Both the position numbers and the translations under genes were made by a program. A stretch of DNA of 64,000 nt from Setophaga petechia. Its lineage: Eukaryota; Chordata; Aves; Passeriformes; Parulidae. The stretch is from assembly GCA_024362935.1 (NCBI GenBank), contig JANCRA010000010.1, forward strand, positions 6,502,501 through 6,566,500, written 5' to 3'. Below the pieces are notes generated by a model. It did no database searches. It saw nothing but the letters and a program-made list of their open reading frames with translations, and was not told the DNA's origin. Positions 14,601-29,500 of this stretch are shown piece by piece. Position 1 is the first letter of the stretch; each line of letters starts with the position of its first letter.

Positions 14601-17600
14601 GAGGTCAGTTTTGGCAGATCTTGATGTCTTGTCCCATTTTTCAGCAGTAACAGACACAGAGTTACACACTTGCCTGCCCAAGCCAAGGCAGTCACAGCAG
14701 AGACACCCTGGCAAGCAGGGATTCTGAAATCCAGCTGGAAAGGAAAGGCACCCTCACACTCCCTTCACCTTCACAAGGCCTTTAACAACAGCACCTCAGC
14801 ACCAAGAAAAAGAGATTACAGGGCTAAGAGACTGGAGAAAAGTTCTACCTGATACCAGCCCACCAGAACTGGGACTGCTTCTAAATCAACTGACCTTCCC
14901 TTCCCCCATGTGCCACTCTCACTTTGGCACTCTGCTTCCCTGCACTCTTTGGAGATGCTACTTTGTAGGTTTTCAAACATTACAAAAAAAAAAAAGTCAA
15001 CTTTAAACCCTCCCAACTAAACATGACAAACCTGGAAAAGCACCTAATTCCAGTACACAAGACAGCTATGCAGATATTTTGCCCTTTGTAAGCATGACTT
15101 ACATCCCATGAACTCTGATGCAAAGCCAGATACTTGCTAAGAAACTGAAATGAAGAGTGAGAATACAACCAGCTACCAAAGTAGTTTGCAATTCTATTCC
15201 CAGTTCCAGATACAATGCTTAGCCTTTAGAAGCCAATAGCAGGCATGCAAAAATTGAATTTAAACCTGCATTGAGGTGCATGACTTCATCATATATTTAA
15301 GCCAGTTTAAAGTATTAACTACCTATGTTTGAAGTTTCAGCCTCTGGTTTTAACTGTCTTTAGCAGTTGGGTTTTACCCTAATTCATATTAAATGTACAA
15401 ATAAGAAGCAGAATGTGCCTGAAAAGAACTTTCAATAATATTACACTGTTTTTATTTCCACAGGCCAAGTCTCATAAAACACCTTCCTCCCTGCCCTTCA
15501 GAAGAAGGGGGGGGAAAAAGGATCTAAATATGAATAGTTGTTGTAAAAAACCTATTTCACCTTATGTTTACACCCAAGTTTGGACAAGTACAAGTTGCCC
15601 AGGAAGACACACCCTTAACATGAAATTATTGTGCAAGGGATGGACATTACCCAGAGGCACAGCCACCAGCAGAGCTGAGGCCACAGCTCCATTTCCCTCT
15701 GCTTAGACAGGAGAATATTGTACCCCTGAAGCAGCAGCACATGTAACACAAGAGAAACAATAATATGCCTTCTGAAGCTCAAAGTTTCATTATTTATCCT
15801 GACAGTTTTGTGTTTATCTGTTGTAACAACAGGATCTGGAAGATCACAGCTAAATTTGTACAGTGTATTAAAACTACAGGGGGTTTCTTCACATTTGAAA
15901 TGCTCAGAGAAGCTCTGATTTCTTTCAAGATCTCCACAGCATCACAACATCTCAGCTCCTGGGGCAATGAATTTCACAGGTTAACTGTTTTAGAAATTCC
16001 TTTTAAATAATGCAATATTCCAAGGTCAATAGCAGCAAGGCTCAGTTCCCACCCTAAGAAATGGGTGCCTTGGAAAACCCAACCAAGCAGGTTTAATTGG
16101 AGCAGGTTTCACATTACTGGGCAAGGTGAAAGGATTGACAACTTTTCATGTTATCATTCACACACAGACATCGAACATGGCTCAGAAAGAACAGTGCTCT
16201 GCTGCCCTTATCACAAACTCACTGCTACAGGGTTTGTATGTATGCAAAAGCCCTATTTGTCCACAGAAAAACTCCTTTAAAAGCAGAGGACACAGCAGTG
16301 CCCTTACAACAGAGGCTTGAAAGAACAGGAAGCTTCAAAGCATCAAGGAACCACCAAGCCCCATCTACCTCCCAAGTGTCAAATTTTGACTGTAAATTGA
16401 TTGGAAAGGGAAGAGCAGAACAAAATGAAAGGCTTTTACTCTTCACCAAGACAATGGGGACGTTGTGCTGTAGCGTGGCTGCAGCAAGGCCGGGACCGTG
16501 GCACAGCAGCTGAGCCAGAAAATGCAGCGCCCTCCCCTCCCCACCTTGGATCTCTGACATCTTTGGTGCTAACAACTCGTTGCTGTGGAAACCAGACTGC
16601 CTCTGACAAAGCCACATTGACTAAAAGCAACATGTGGGAAAATGCAATAAGGCCCTCAGAGAAATTAATCTTTTACACGAAAAATAAATATAATTTTGGT
16701 TAAAAATTAAGCAAGTAAAGGGGAGTACTTCTCAGAACGACAGGCAAGGATGACACTGGCAAATGTCAGGCCTTGTGGCACTGGAAAGGGATTTTAAGGA
16801 CATTTAATTCCTGAAATGTATGGCAGATTCTGGGCTAAGGAGTACACAGGAGTCCAACACAGAACACAGGTGGGTGAGGCAGCTGCTCCCTATCCAGTTT
16901 TGAACTGCTCTCCTTTGAAAACAAAACTCCACCCAGCCCCACCCCGCAGTCCAACAGAGGCAAGGCTGGCACAAAGCAGCACTGAGGGCTTTCACAAGGC
17001 CCAGGCTGACTCACACCTGGGCAAAACACCAGCCAAAACCTCAGCACAACCCAGGCCTGGCCAGAGATCATGAGTGCTCCACGCCCTGCCATTCCCAAAC
17101 CATTTCTATATCTCAGAAATGCCATCCAAAAAACCCATAAACAACCAGGTTTTTTTTCTGATTTCTCCCCTTACAACAGTCTCAATAAATCTGTCCTCAG
17201 CCTTTGTTGACTCAGATCCCAGGAGATGCTTTAGGGCCTGTTACTTGGAATGCCAGCATCCTTAGGAGAGTGTTCAAGAAAAAAAAAATCCTGGGAAAAA
17301 GCCCATGGACAAGAGCCAGAGTTTGAACTGGCAAGACTTAAGATCTGTGCACAGTGCAACTTTAAGAAGACTGGCTCCTTATCCAGATCATCTGAAATTA
17401 CTCATAAAGATGGCACACTCAGAGTGATTTGTTTGGGTATTGGGGGGTTTTAAAACACATTCAGCAAGCAAACTTCTCTGGAAGAAAAGTTAACTAATAT
17501 ACAAATCTAAGATTTGGGGTTTTTCTTAATACAATCCATGAAAGCTCCAGTGCAAAGTGCCAGGTATCACAAAGCTTCAGGAACTGGGAGGCCCCTCATG

Positions 17601-18689
17601 ATTTACATGCTGAGCAAGAATCCATCCCCTTCACTGCCGAGGTATTAAAAAGCTGCAGCGTTACAGCTTAATCTCATTTACGGAGCTTTGAATCATCTTA
17701 AGTACTTAGGAAGTCTGTGTAAAATACCACAATCCCTGCAGTTTATACACCCTAATCCAGGCAGACCACACCACCAGCTTTCACTGCTGCTGATGGAGAG
17801 AAGTTCTCACGGTTTCCCATTAGTTAAGCAGAGCACCTACTGTCCAGCTCCAGCTCTGGCCACATCCCTGCCCCTTCCCATCACTGTCACTGCATCTTCA
17901 GAGAGTGCAAGAGCCACAGGGACTGCACACAACTCTGCAGGGCCAAAACACATAAAACACAAAGCTCTGCACACAACTGTACTGGTGCTAATAGAATATT
18001 ACACACCACCCTAAAGTCTGCTGTTCTAAAAACACATTTATCATGGAAAACCAAAACAGGGAAACATTCAGGGCATATGAGAAATGGGAATTTCTTCAGG
18101 GTCAAGCAAAGATCAACTCAGAAATATTTAGGGATGCAAAATGCTGCATGATGGTGTAAATAAATCAGACTGTATAATTTTTTAAAAGAAAAAAGTCAAT
18201 CACTGTATACAGTGAAGGGATTAAAACAGAACACTTCATAGACAAGATATTAATCCACTAACTTCCTCAAATTTGCATTGGCTCTTGCTCCCAATAACAG
18301 TGACACCTCCTTTCTCTGTGCTTCCCATGAATTTATCACAGCAGGAACATAATCTCTGCTTTCTGCTGAAACTGAACTGGCACAAAAGACAACAGGAAGC
18401 CATTCATTCTCAGGCCAGGCCACTCAACACAGGGTGCTACCACAGACAGGAAAATACACTAAGGAAAAAGGGATGTGTGTGAGCCTTGACATTCAGGTGT
18501 GGAGCTGATCCTGCCCAAACATTACCAGGTTTTTCCAATCTGGGAATCTCTACATGATGTAACCATAAGTAAATACACGTGAAATACACTTGTGTTGTAA
18601 ATTAAGATTAAAATTCTTGCATCTCGCTCCTTTGCACTTAACCTTATTTGCAATATCCAGTTACCTGTAACGAGACTCCCACTAGCACA

Positions 18690-18980
18690 AATCAGCGAGG
18701 TTTCCTTTGGTTAAATGGCACAGGAGGATTTGTGCTCTAAAGCGAGGAGGAGCCTCCTGGTCCGAGGAGGGTGCAGGCGATCCGCGGGGTCTGACCGAGG
18801 CACACACGTGCTCTGCTTTCGGCACCCTCCCCGCCGCTGAGTAACACACTTATCTGCGGCTGTATCAGCTCTTTGAACCCGCCAAGGCGGGGAACACGCC
18901 TTCATCTTCCCCAGCTCTGCTGCCGTGCGAGTCAGGCTATAACGTGTGCGTGTGCCGGCTTGCTGAGAGATCGGGGGAGA
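18690..18980 (-). promoter_or_regulatory. Intronic CpG-rich segment, possible alternative promoter or first exon
   Basis: Within otherwise CpG-poor intron, about 290 bp carry many CpGs, an E-box-like CACGTG in CACACGTG, a TGAGTAA AP-1-like site near 18,838 and a GATA-type site (CTTATC). In the minus-strand sense of MAPKAPK3 it is followed by a strong donor, CAG|GTAACT, with the GT at 18,664-18,663. This would suit an alternative non-coding first exon. An intronic enhancer is the other possibility. There is no transcript evidence. Confidence 0.35.
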
Positions 18981-21900
18981 ACACAGAAAGTGCAAAGTGG
19001 CATCAACACAGTTTTGCTTTTTCAAGATGACTTAATGGTTTATAGCATTTGGCTTTCTGTTTCTGCTTCTTAGGCTTAATTAATTGCCATTGAATAAAAT
19101 AAATTTATTACATATGGTTCCATTATTTCAGACTGAGCCCATCTTTTTATTTTTTTAATTATTTGCTATATTTCAAATAAAGAGCAGACCAGTCAAGAAC
19201 GTCAAATCTTCAAAGTGGATAAGTCCTCGTTTTTTAAAAATTAACTAGTCCAACTGACACTTTGAAAGGTGCCAGTCTGGCCCCAATAAGTACAAAGTGC
19301 TCAAAGACTCTGGTCTTGAATGACTCACTGGTTTAAAAACAATTCTTGTAGCAGTAGAAACGACCCACTTTTTAATCGACTGGAAGTTATTTTAGGTATT
19401 TTATGCATATTTACATAATAGTCACCAAGATTGGCACTGAAGGATAAAATTCAAGGACCAGTATGATGCTATCCATATTTTAGGCACTCCTCTGTAGACA
19501 GGGCTGCCATTTCACTAGAACTCTTCTGAACTCCTGTTCATTCTGTGCTGTATCCAGCTTTGATCTACAGCACAGCTCCCAGACTCTGTTCCTCAGACCA
19601 AGCTGTGTTACTGACACTGCATTTACTGTAGCATGAGATAAACCAGCATAAACCCTCTGCAGGAACATGGTAGGTAAGAGGGAACTACAGAATACCTCAC
19701 TAGAAGTGCTGATTTCCTCCAGAAACACACAACCATTCCAGAAGAGCTGCTTGGCCCTGGATAAAGCCTGTTACACTCAGTTCCCCAAGCTGTCATCACA
19801 GTTCTAAGCTTAGCACACCATTATTCTTCCTTATGCCAAAAATGTTGAAATGTTTCATTCCTAATCTGGCATAATTCTCTTCTAAAAATGCAATCTGCAG
19901 CATCTCAGAAGATTGGTAACATTTCCTATTCTACAAGCAATCATCAGCCTAAAATAACCTTCCCTTTCACTGTGTGCAGTGCTTCTCCACTGCTGCATCA
20001 TTTTCTTTGGTCATCATCTTACTTCAGGCAGCAAGCAGGGTATTTTACAAGCACCAGCTATTTAGATAATTTGCAAAACAAATACTTTGGACTGTACAGT
20101 CTCCTGTTTGTGAGCAATCATGACCTAGCTCCGGGGTAAACTAACTGGAAACAGACTATCCCAATAATAGCTTTTGCAGAACTATTTAATGTAATCAGAA
20201 ACATTAAAATTGAGTGGGAGACAGAAGCATAGCTCAAGAGTAAATGAAACTGAGGCAGAATGCCTGTGTCTGTCCATAGCAACTCACCTATTGAAAGCAG
20301 AACATTTTCTATATAGTCCTATGTGCAGGTCCCAAGAATAATTTTGGGAAGGACTTATTTTGCAAAATTTTTTTCTCCATTACCTGTTTTATTTCCTTCT
20401 GAGAAGAAAGTTATGCTAACACTCTTATGCATAGCAGCAGAGACTCCTACTCTACAATTATCATTTCTATCGTTCACTAAATATTCCTCAAACCTAAAAG
20501 GCAAGGAGGGTGTTCAATTTTGTGTTTGCTTTTTGCTTTATTTAACATTTGGGCTATGCCTATTTGTCTTCAAATCAGCAAGTTACAGTCACTTTTCTGC
20601 TGGCACTCAGCAGCACAACACATTTTCTGTGAGGCAGGGGATGCCTTAACTCACTCTTTATTCCAGAGGATAAGGTCTGTGTGTAGATGTGGTACTTGGG
20701 GACATGGTTCAGTGGTGGCCATGGAAGTGCTGGGTTAATGGTTGCACTTGCTCTTGAAGGCTTTTTCCCAGCCTAAACAATTCCATGAAGTAGCAGCTCC
20801 ATTCCTACACCCTCCACCTGAGCCTGAAGTGTGGGGTGGCTGGAGGATCTGCAGTACACAGGGCATGTGCCCAGTGCTCAGGGCAGAAGCATTTTCCCAC
20901 TGCTACCCAGGGGTTACCCATCCCCAAAGTGCCAATGCACCCATAACCAAGGTTTCCTGAAATTCCAAGGGTCTTTGTTTGTGGCTATGCCTGAATTGTC
21001 CTTCCTTTTCTTCTGGGGAGAAGCACCATCTGTTTACAGAAGATAAATAGTATGGCAGTGATGTCTAACACTGTTTTTACATCCTGAAACATCCACCAAA
21101 ATCCTGAAGCTGCAGATGCAGAGAAGCCCCAATACCCTGCAGGAGGCTCTCTACCTCTCTGTTCTCTCTATTCTTATTATTTCTTAATTCCAGCTCTGAG
21201 CCCTTCCTACCATCTTCCACAAAAATAAAGGAGACCATCAAATACATTGAAGTATTATTTTGACACAACTTAGCAGGAATTTGTGCCAAAAAAGAACTGA
21301 GGGAGAAGGAAAGAAAGGACAAGAAGCTGTAGGTTGGGTTTTTTTTCATGGAAGGCAAGTCCCAGGATTTCACACTTCTCCTCACAGGTAAGCAGCTGTT
21401 TTGGTTCCTCCTCTCCCTAAAAACAGTGAGGAGTGCAAACACCAGCAGAGAACACTGGGGCAGAGACCAGTGTTAAAGAAGTGGAGATTAAACTTGCCCT
21501 AAAGCCCCAAAAGGTAAAGTGAACAGAAGGGGGCAGGCTGGCAGAGAGGAGATAAAAATAGAAGAGTGACTAGACTTCACTTGACAGCTATTTCTGGATC
21601 AACTATGGAAAGAGATCTGAGAAGCTTTTCTATTTGTAAGGGAGACAGAGACCAAAACATAGCTGCCTTCTAGAAGGCCACAGTCCTGCACAGCAGTTTT
21701 GTTTATGCTTCTACTTTTCTAAATCCTCGTGTTCTCACTATTTGGAAACAGTGCTGTTCAGCCAAAATGTCATTATGTGTCTAAGTGAGAAACCAGATGA
21801 GATTTTCTGGAGCAGGACAGCAATGCCTGTGGCATTTCAATTCAACAGAAACAAAGCTGACAGCACATTGTAAACTGGGCAGCGAATCACAATGCCAAGC

Positions 21901-23235
21901 AGAGTAAACTAAGCCACACAGTATTTTAGGAAAATAACCAAAACCCTGCAGTATCTCCAAAAGGATGTCTTGTGTTTTCCCACTCCAAAATGATTAATGA
22001 AATTCTAACCTGTTCCAATTATGGATACAGACTAACAACAACAACAACAGGGACCTCCCAATTACAGAATGGAGTGTTTGACTGATGTGTGGCCCTGGCA
22101 ATGAATATTTTTGCCTGTTCAGGCCCTTTCCTCTTGAGTACCTCTGCTAAAATTCCTTTCATTGAGTAATTTCTATCCAGACCCTGGCTGTGCTGGCTCT
22201 GTTCCCATTTAAAAGAAAACCTGCAGGCAGAATGCAGTGTGATCTGCCCAGTCAGGAGCTGCTTTAATGGGCAAGTTTGATGTGAAGGGGAACAGCCTAT
22301 TACACTTTATCTTCAGCAGCAGGAGTGATGTTCTTCCTTTCCCAGGAGCAGGTTACAGCAAGCACTCTCATGCCTGAAGTATTTGTCCACAAATATACAT
22401 AAATCTCAATGGATATGTGCAAGCAACCTCCAGGAAAAAATCCATCCAGCATCCCTTTTTCTCATGTTCAACTTGCAACTCAGTCTTTCCATTTCTCTTT
22501 CCCTGTCATACCAGTTGGGTTTGCTCTGTAACAGCTTCATCAGTCTCCACTTTCTATTCCTGTAAGTGAATGATAACCCTGCCATCACACCTGAGAGGAA
22601 CGAGCAGTGGCAAGGCCCTGTTGTCCCTGCACAGAGAATTCTGCTGTGAAGCTGTTTCTGAATATTTTTTCCTAAGCTGCTTGTCCCTTTTACATAACTG
22701 CTTTGACTGGATGATTTGCTCTGAACTGTCATCTGGAGCAGGTTTGGGACTTGTGTGGCCCAGTTCAGGTTTCACAAGAAACAAAGGAAAAATTTCCTAT
22801 GAATATTTTCATCCTTGCAAATAACTTCAGGGCTGGGAAAAGATGTTTCTATTCTTGCAAATTAACCAAGCAGAGTTTTTATCCCTCCTTGTTGGCTAAT
22901 CTTCTCACTAGACCATCTTTGCAGAGAGCTGTGGATTCTCTCTGGGCTGCTGGCAGTTTTATTTAATTGCATGTTTAACTTTTTATTCAGCACTTAAACC
23001 CATACTGATGAGAAATGCACACATGCAAGCAGCAAACTATTATCTGCCATTCAAACTCCCTAGAGAACTTATAAACATCTGAATATTGCTGCCATACTTC
23101 TGTCCTGTTCAGAAGAAAAGTGCACACATTGCAGAGCTGGATGGGAAACAGGATGACAAACACATTTACAGGGTAAGGTCAGTGATCCATCAGCTATTGC
23201 TGACCTATTGTGACTGGGGAAGTGGAACTTTGGTC

Positions 23236-23251
23236 TTTAATATATATTAAA
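23236..23251. repeat. Perfect 16-bp AT palindrome
   Basis: TTTAATATATATTAAA is fully self-complementary. It sits in the MAPKAPK3 intron. AT-only palindromes of this size arise easily and no role is claimed. Confidence 0.8.
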
Positions 23252-24852
23252 AGTTCTTAAAAAATCAGCCAACTCAGTGCTAAACACAATCAGGTATTAG
23301 AGACTCCACCAATAGGTTCCTCCAACCCATCTAGCAGAATTCTATCAGGGCACAGCAATTTCCATTCTCTTCTCCCTCTCCCCAACTCTGAGGGCTAAAA
23401 TAAAAAAATAGTTTCCAGATGCTAACATACATTGGAATACATTTTCTACTTCATTCCAGAACTACAAAATTTGCTCTGGAACATACTTGTTGCTACTGGA
23501 TTGCCTTCTGGAAAGGCAACTTTTGTTTTAAAATGCTTCCAGCCCTTATGACTGCAAACCCTCTGAAGTGTGAATGATCTCTAACCAGCAACAAAGCCAC
23601 TGAACTCTTCAGAAACAGCAGATCAGCTTCAGCTTTAACTATTATCCTTCATCACAGTATGCTAACTTTAGAGATTAATGTTGCTAGCACTGCAGAAGGA
23701 CCTGATTAATGGATCATCTCAGAGATGCAAAGATGTGACACTCCCCATGGCAGGTACAAACCCCAGTACCTGCAGTCTGCTGTCAAAACCTCCAGTTTCC
23801 TATGATAAACTTCTGTCAGTCAGCTACGTGAAGCTAATACAAAAGAGTGTGATAAACTACATCAGAGTGTTGGAAACACATGAATTAATCAGCAAATTAT
23901 TGTATTATAAGCTTTTCTAGCTCCTCTATTAAATTATTTTTCCAGTACCCCAAGCTGCCAGGTATTTCCAGGCTTCTCTATCACAATGCAAAGTTCTGTT
24001 TGCTAGAGACCATCTCCAGAGCCTCCAGCTGACCCCTGGCAGACCCACTCTGCTCCCAGCACACATGGAGTGTGAATAGGGAAAGGAAGGATACCTGAGA
24101 GCCTCCTGGACCCACCAGATTAACACCAGCAAGGAATCTGTAACACCCATAAGTAATTCTCCTGATAATTACTTAGGCTGCTTTTAATCTTCTGGTACTG
24201 AACCATCCTGGTTCTCGTTTAGGCTGCTTTTTTCCCAATAATGTGGTTTTAGAGGACCAAGGAAATTTTCAAATTTAAAAGCTGCAGAAGAAAAGGCAAG
24301 TAAGTTTTATGCTCTCTAATGAATGGTTATTGCTCCATTTATTTAAGTGGTACTTACCACCATAAATATCTACTAAACTCACTTGCCATACTGGTGTAAT
24401 CGGTGCTTTCCCAGGAAATATCCTTTGGTAAATTGATCACAAAAATAAAGGAAGAAAATAAATGAACAACTAGAAATGCTCCTTAAGAAAAATCTTTGTA
24501 CAGAGGAAAGACTGAAGATCAATGAACATTTAAGTATTTCACAGCTTAGGCCTATTCACTGCACAAGATCCAAAATAGTTTCCTTTGTGAGTATTGCATA
24601 ATATGTTCATTCAAAATCTAACAAGTTTTCTCCAAGAACACACCAAGACACGGGTCTCTCCCCCGCTTTCTTGTCTTTTAAATATGAACACGAGAATTTC
24701 ACAGCTGATAACATTATTCTGAAAACCACACAGAATATTCTGGAAAAGGCTCAAGCTGGGACTCCAGTGTTGTGATAGCAAATGTTTCCATATATTCAGA
24801 TTCTTCACACATCACTCTTTGAGAAAGGTAAGCACAGAACAAGTAGCTTTTA

Positions 24853-25280
<428 letters not shown>

Positions 25281-26041
25281 CTGAGTAGAAACGTAAACAA
25301 GTGTTAGTAATTGATATCAACTAACTATTGTCCCACCTGACGGCTTTTCTCTTAACAAGATGACCAGGTGCCAGAGAGAACAGAAGTGAGGGGTTACCTC
25401 AGGAAAGCACGCTTGAGCTTTACAGACCTGTCACCCCACTTCCAGTACACACAGCTCTCAGTCTGCAGGTATAAACCACTGCTTTTACTGCAACAAAAAG
25501 TAACTGAGTAACTGCTGGGTCTTGGAGTAACACCACAGCTAAGGTCTGTACAACAGAACAGAGCTTCGAGCTCACAAACCCCCATCAACCACTTGTTGCC
25601 TCAATGTTTTATATAGAAATCCTCACAATGCTCCCCTGCCTCATCCCGACACTCCCCAATTGCGCAAGAGAGCCACGAATACCTGGACTGAACCCCAGAG
25701 TGGCACTGCCTGAGGAGGCACCGAGCCCTGGGACTGTGCTTGAATTGCCTGGGTCCCCATGCTAGGGACAGGGACCACCAAACCTCCCAAGAACTGCAGT
25801 CCGTGGAGATGCCATGGAGCGGCTCCCAAAGCCGGCAGGGTCCCGCTGGGGACCTGAGGGGGATCCCCGGGCTGGTGCCGGTGCCAGCAGCGCCGTTACC
25901 ACGAGCAGAGGGGCCGCTCGCTCAGCCCCCCGCGCTGAGGCGGCGGCGGAGGGCGGGAAAGCCCTGAGGCGAAGCCGGGAGAGCGGGGGGTGGCGGCAGC
26001 GGGAGCCGGGCGGGGGCAGCTCCACGCCGGAGCTCCATTAC
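25281..26041 (-). other. MAPKAPK3: MAPKAPK3 first intron (inferred)
   Basis: Lies between the inferred donor CAG|GTAATG (GT at 26,041-26,040, minus strand) and the acceptor ending at 25,281. Its 5' half is part of the CpG island and its 3' half is ordinary sequence. I see no other coding signal in it. Confidence 0.5.
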
Positions 26042-26330
26042 CTGCCTGTGGCGGCGCGGCCCCAGCCGAGGCTTCCCGGAGCGGCTCGGGGAAGGCGGGC
26101 TCTGCCTGGGTCCGCCCCGCCGCCCCGGGCAGGTGCGCGCCGCCTTCCCGCCCCGAGCCGCGCCGGGCTGCCGGCGGCGGGACCGGCCCGAGCCCGACAA
26201 GCGGCCCGGACTGGGCCGGGCCCGAGCGGGGAGCGGGAGCTGCCTCGTGTTCAGCTTCCACTGCTCGGGCTCCCCTGAACAACCCTGGTGGGGAACAACC
26301 CCCGCGGTGGTTTTAAGGTGATCTAGGGCG
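25800..26330 (-). promoter_or_regulatory. MAPKAPK3: CpG island, MAPKAPK3 promoter and probable non-coding exon 1
   Basis: About 530 bp of dense CpG, GC-rich DNA lie just upstream of the first coding exon. A consensus donor on the minus strand (CAG|GTAATG, exon end at 26,042) would end a non-coding exon 1 starting near 26,290-26,150. No TATA box was noticed, as is usual for CpG-island promoters. Long open frames cross it on both strands, but that is expected in stop-poor GC-rich DNA and they are not called as genes. Transcription start is not determined. Confidence 0.7.
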
Positions 26331-26384
26331 GTGACTTAACGCACGATATTAATTTATTGGGGTAAACAGCCCTGATAGAGGGGG

Positions 26385-26520
26385 GAAATGAGGCTGCAGC
26401 GGCGGCGGCGGCTCCGGGCTGATACCGCAGCGCGCCCGCGCGGTGGCACCGCCGGCCCTTCCCCCGATGGCTCCTCGGGAAGGGGAGAATCGCCACGTTC
26501 GCTCCGAACCCTGTGTTAAG
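26385..26520. promoter_or_regulatory. Secondary CpG-rich block beside the MAPKAPK3 island
   Basis: Contains a (GCG/GGC)n run at about 26,399-26,414 and further CpGs (GCGCGCCCGCGCGG). A short AT-richer gap with TTAATTTATT separates it from the main island. It is probably the upstream flank of the same promoter region. Divergent transcription away from MAPKAPK3 is possible but not shown. Confidence 0.4.
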
Positions 26521-29500
26521 CAGGCTGTTACAAGGAGATGCGATAGCGGGCAGTGATCCTTCAGGCGCTTGGCTACCGGAACGGTGCTCTCACTTAATGC
26601 AGTCACTAAAGGCGACCAAAGACGCGGTCAGTGTTTCTCGGCACTTTCGGATGCACAGTCAGGATACTAAAAGAGATGGTTCCCACAGCAACTGTCGCTC
26701 ATCACTGGTGCACAGAGTGTGGTTCCTGGGATGTGAAATGCTGAGCTTTTTTCCCTACATGTGAAGATGAGTCATGCATCGAAATGGAGCTGTATTCGTA
26801 TCACTGGAAGGAGCTTAAAGTTCACATGCTTTACAAGTTAAAAATACATTTGTCATTTTACGTAACATAATAGCATCTGGAGTTCTAGCAGATAGGAAAA
26901 TAATTAAAAGGGCTAATGAGCCCTTTCCCCAAGGAATAAAAAGTAGTTCAACTTAGCAGGATGCAGATCTGCAGTACATCACCATGTGATGTGATGCTAC
27001 AGCTATTCTGCCTCAGGTTTCCCTTCCAGGCTTTCAGCCCTTCAGCTGCTGGAGGGCCTGGCCCCCTGATTCAGTTCACTTATTCTGGGCTAATCAAATC
27101 CCTGAGGAAAACAGCTATTTCCAATCTTTTCAGGTTTAGCTGTCAGCTGTCTTAGTCTGCATCACCTCCCACTGCGGTAGTCTCAGAGAAATGTATCTGT
27201 AGCTGTGAGCTCCCAGGTTGCAAACCTTCAATAACATGGTTCTGCGGTCACCAGCTTGCTCTGATTTTCCTTCCCATGCCTTCTCCCTGTCTCTGCTTTT
27301 CTGTTTGTCCTGGATGGTAACTTCCTTCTCTTTGCAACATGTAACTATTAGTTCTCTTCTCTGCACTCTGTCACCGGGGTCAGACCCTTCAGAAAACTCC
27401 TAAACTTCTCCACTCTCTTCTGCATTTTTTATTTTGAAAACCATACTTGCTCACACCTATCTGTAGCTCCCATTCCTGGCCCTGCTTTGGATCTTTCCAT
27501 GTAACTCTCACCCAAAAGCCCACGGCTGCCCAAAGCAGGCAGGAGTTACACTGACTAGCACATTGAAGCTGGTAGAAGGCGATTTATGGCTCTATTCTAA
27601 GAAATATTAAATGGTGTAAAAATTCCAAGCAGATGTCTACTGAAGGGGTTGCTATTTTCTATAGTGTGTCAGAAGTAAGGAATTTCATTAAGAAACTATG
27701 ACTCTAACTATTACAAGAATGAGTTTCTAAAAAAATAAGCTGTGCATGGAAAGCAAGGAGGAAAGATGAGGGAATGAGACAGGATGTGTGAAATTAGTTG
27801 GTTCTACATGTCAGTTATGAGCCATCTCCTGATGAGAAGAGTTAAACCAGGACAATAAAAACCACATTTTTGAAGTCAGAGGAGTATCTCACTAGATGAA
27901 AATCTTGTTTGGGTTCACCACCTGATGTTGCTTGGCTATGCTCTTGGCAAAGCTCATCATTTACCAGCAACCAGTAGTAAGTTTAAACAGGGCAAAACAC
28001 CTAGAAACCCAATGTGAATCATGGTTAATAAGGCCTTACTTCAACCCTCTGCTCATTTCAACCACCATAAACTCCTAAAAAGCCATTTTAGCACCAGCCC
28101 AAGTATCAGACAGCCTCTCTCTACACAAGGATGACCTCAAAATAAAAAGCAGCTCCTGAAGCCTCTCTTGGTGCTCATGGCAGGCGGAACTCCATTAGTA
28201 TCCTCTGGAGATGCTGATGGAGAATACACTGACAGGCCCACTGCAGCTCCTTGAGCCAGGGGATGGTTTTCACTCAAACAGATGTTTTATTTATTTATTA
28301 ATGTTTACTTTTTGAAGTTAAAAAACCCCCTAAAACAGTACTATTACAGACTAAGAGACCACTACAGCAAAAGTTCTTTCATCTTCACAAAAATCCTCAA
28401 CACTGTAAATTAAACATTAATCCTACTTTTACCAGAAGTCCCCAACAGCAACAACACAGAGCAACTTAAATTTCAAAAGAGAATTTGGTGTAGCTCAGTT
28501 ATGCCTGCTTTGTCCCAAAACAAAACACAGCTTAGAGGAGAAAACAGCAAATATTGAGATCCTCTTCTTTCAGTAAGCTTAGGGGCAGCAACCCCTTTCC
28601 TCTAACCAGTGTCTTAACCTGATGAAGCTTTTTTATTTTAGCCAGCACACAGTTTGGATATGTTCTCCTTGATTTTATCATGTCTTTAATATCACAGATA
28701 CCTGCTTTATAGACAGACAACACCACTATGTTTGAACAGAGAAGGTTAATTTTGGCTATTTCACTGGGTATTTTCACTGCCTCTTTATTGGGCTGTAGCA
28801 ATTCAATAACTAGGATCAAAGACATTTCAGACTTTCAAATGTCTCATTTCCTAATAAAAATGAAAGGAACTGAATTTTCTGTCATCTGGAAAGCTGATGT
28901 CATCAAATGTTCTCTGAGGGGTGGCAGATCTTGAGGAGTGATACCTGAATGGTTCAGGGATCTCGGTTTCCTTATATACAGAAGTGATTTACATGGTGGT
29001 CAGCCCTTTGATAGCAATGCCTCATGGAAACAACTGTGATAAAGAAATTATCAGCTGAAAACTCGTGACTTGTTTTTCTGAAACTTTGCTTTGTCTGAGT
29101 AACAGCTCTATTTTTTTCTGCTGTTATGAGGAATCCACACTCACGGGATGCATTATACAGATGTCACCAAAGAGAAAATCCTCTGTACTGTCAGGTTGAA
29201 GTGAGGACACAGCTTTGTCTGGTTGGGCGGTTGCAACAACCTTATTAAATCCCCCAGGAAGTTCTTCAGAAACTGCAGCTGTGATATTAAAAGAAAGAAA
29301 GGGCAGCTCTACAGAGTAACATTTTGATATGAAGGAGAACAAAAGCAGTCTCTTGTAGGATCTTCAGTTTAGACTGTCATGTACACAGTGGTCTGAAACA
29401 CAAACTATGTGCATGGTTTTTTGCCTGTCTTTTGGCTCTGCTCTGGAGTTGTCTGTCTCAGACTTATCAAAAAGGCATGAAAAAAAAACCAAACTCAAAA

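Noticed and set aside
25814..26316. Ala/Pro/Arg-rich open frames on both strands in the MAPKAPK3 island
   Set aside because: Overlapping frames on both strands with biased composition are typical of CpG-island DNA. No coding evidence.
27595..27603. Single TTCTAAGAA STAT motif between MAPKAPK3 and CISH
   Set aside because: One isolated copy in several kilobases is what chance predicts. Only the cluster at 33.2-33.5 kb stands out.
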